From: Azorinus chamasolen
Lineage: Eukaryota; Mollusca; Bivalvia; Cardiida; Solecurtidae
NCBI GenBank assembly: GCA_963576725.1
Contig: OY755243.1
Coordinates: forward strand, 41,463,243 to 41,527,242
DNA length: 64,000 nucleotides
Direction of reading: 5' to 3'
Position 1 is the first letter of the stretch. Every line of letters starts with the position of its first letter. Position numbers and translations under genes: made by a program. The notes under the pieces are model-generated. The model worked only from the letters and a program-made list of their open reading frames with translations. It was not told the origin of the DNA and made no database searches. Shown here piece by piece: positions 62,940 through 64,000 of this stretch.

Positions 62940-64000
62940 TTAATCGTTTCCATGGCAACCCCCCAGTTTTCGTAATGATGACCCATACCTACAAATTCGC
63001 CCATATCACAGCCAGTTTTTGTCCTAAAACTATAAAAACTGGTACCAAATGGAAGATAAGACATTGTGCTTTTATTTCTAACTTTTTTTTAAAATTACCT
63101 TATTTGCATACTCATGAATATTAATGAGAACATTAAAAATAGTAAAAAAAGTATAGAAATAACGTAAACCTTTCATTTTTTATCCTACAAATATCAGAAA
63201 ATAACTTCAAATGCAGTTTAACATGATGACGAAACCCCCAGGAAACAAAATGTCCAATTTGAGGACCATAGCATTAATTTTAAGCACGATTTTCACCGTT
63301 TCCATGGCAACACCCTAGTTTTCGTAATGATGGTCCGTACCTGCAAAATCGTCCATATCACAGTCAGTTTTTGTCCAAAACCTATAAAACTGGTACCAAA
63401 TTGGAGATAGGACATTGTGCTTTTATTTCCAGTTTTTTTTAAATTATCTTATTTGCATACTCATGAATATTAATGAGAACATTAAAAATAGTAAAAACAA
63501 TATAGAAATAACGTAAATAGTGTAAACTATTCACTTTCTATCCTACAAATTTCAGAAAACAATTTCAAATGCAGTTTAACCTGATGACAAAATCCTCAGA
63601 AAACAAAATATCAAATTTGAGGACCAAAAATTTAACTCTAAGTAACTTTTCAACTATTTCCATAGTAACCATTTATTTCACTCTGTTCACACATTTTTGT
63701 TAGTCGACACCTACCTGCAAAAATCATCCATATCAATGGTAGTTTTTGTGCTAACTGTATAAAACTGGTACCGAATTAAAGCCAAGACATTGGGCTTTGG
63801 TTTAAAGGCTATAATTAGGAATTACCTTATTTGCATACACATGAATATTAATGAGAATAATTAAAAAATAGCAAAAATATACAGAAATAACGTAAACCTA
63901 TCAATTCTTATCCTACCAATATCAGAAAACAACTTCAAATGTAATTTAAATTGATGACAAAATACTCAGAAAGCTAAGTATCTAAATTGATACCCAAACA
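62940..64000. repeat. Satellite-like array, unit about 355 bp, 3 copies to window edge
   Basis: Three tandem units beginning GTTTCCATGGCAAC(C) at about 62946, 63297 and 63656. Each contains GTTTTTGT, AAAACTGGTACCAAAT, GACATTGTGCTTTTATTTC, ATTTGCATACTCATGAATAT and GAAATAACGTAAA in the same order. The third is the most diverged, and the array runs off the window. Confidence 0.85.

Overview
The window is AT-rich eukaryotic DNA with no operons, no bacterial-type genes and very few long reading frames. Intron-like splice acceptors, a Gypsy-type LTR retrotransposon, LINE and SINE remnants, minisatellites and several dozen short hairpin transposons (MITEs) point to an animal. The secreted Gly/Met/Arg-rich repetitive proteins and the style of the repeats suggest a mollusc, probably a bivalve. 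That assignment is inference; no marker gene fixes the species.

Host genes. I can support four protein-coding genes, all on the + strand, near 3.6, 33-35, 48.7-50.0 and 57.8-58.3 kb. Each has its coding sequence in one exon, starts 2-6 bases after a good 3' splice site, and encodes a signal peptide followed by a low-complexity Gly-rich mature protein. Three share a conserved module of about 55-60 residues (EGY...GG..G.P(Y/F).GG.G......GG...G..(D/N)G.G.GS..A(Y/F)..R.R(T/S)GR). The 82-residue first gene keeps only the central GG.RG.P..GG part. I read them as one dispersed, diverged gene family of secreted structural (matrix-like) proteins. The long members differ mainly in the repeats around the module: 22- and 18-residue Met/Arg-rich repeats in gene 2, a Met-Gly hexapeptide in gene 3, and an FG-rich tail in gene 4.

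Mobile DNA. A 4.8-kb Gypsy/K02A2.6-like element lies on the - strand at 13841-18648. It has a 5-bp target duplication and LTRs that read as identical over 232 bp, but the 5' leader and N-terminal gag are deleted. Two decayed LINE reverse transcriptase fragments (20.1-20.9 kb, +; 55.3-56.6 kb, -) and one tRNA-like SINE remnant are present. The rest is dominated by hairpin MITEs, named here: A (230 bp, TTAA target, apex GCTCCTATAGGAGC), B and C/C2 (about 200 bp, TA target, TACAGTA ends), D (145-bp hairpin with TTATAAGCATGG ends), E (about 240 bp, TTAA target, core CAAACAGAGTAGACCC), F (about 210 bp, core CAAACAGTTTGGATCC), G (250 bp, TTAA target) and I (TTTCTCCACCAA ends). Nested copies show the TTAA and TA target specificity directly. 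Families A, B, C, E and G share the apex GCTCCTNNAGGAGC although their ends and target sites differ.

Tandem repeats. Minisatellites with units of 35, 31, 35, 19, 20, 30, 45/90, 32 and about 355 bp and a 270-bp (GAA)n tract fill much of the remaining space. Layout: 0-3.6 kb MITEs; 3.6 kb gene 1; 4-13.8 kb repeats; 13.8-18.6 kb Gypsy; 19.7-32.9 kb SINE, LINE, minisatellites and nested MITEs; 33-35.1 kb gene 2; 35.8-48.6 kb MITEs and minisatellites; 48.7-50 kb gene 3; 50-57.6 kb MITEs, GAA tract and LINE; 57.75-58.34 kb gene 4; 58.4-64 kb mostly featureless, ending in a satellite-like array.
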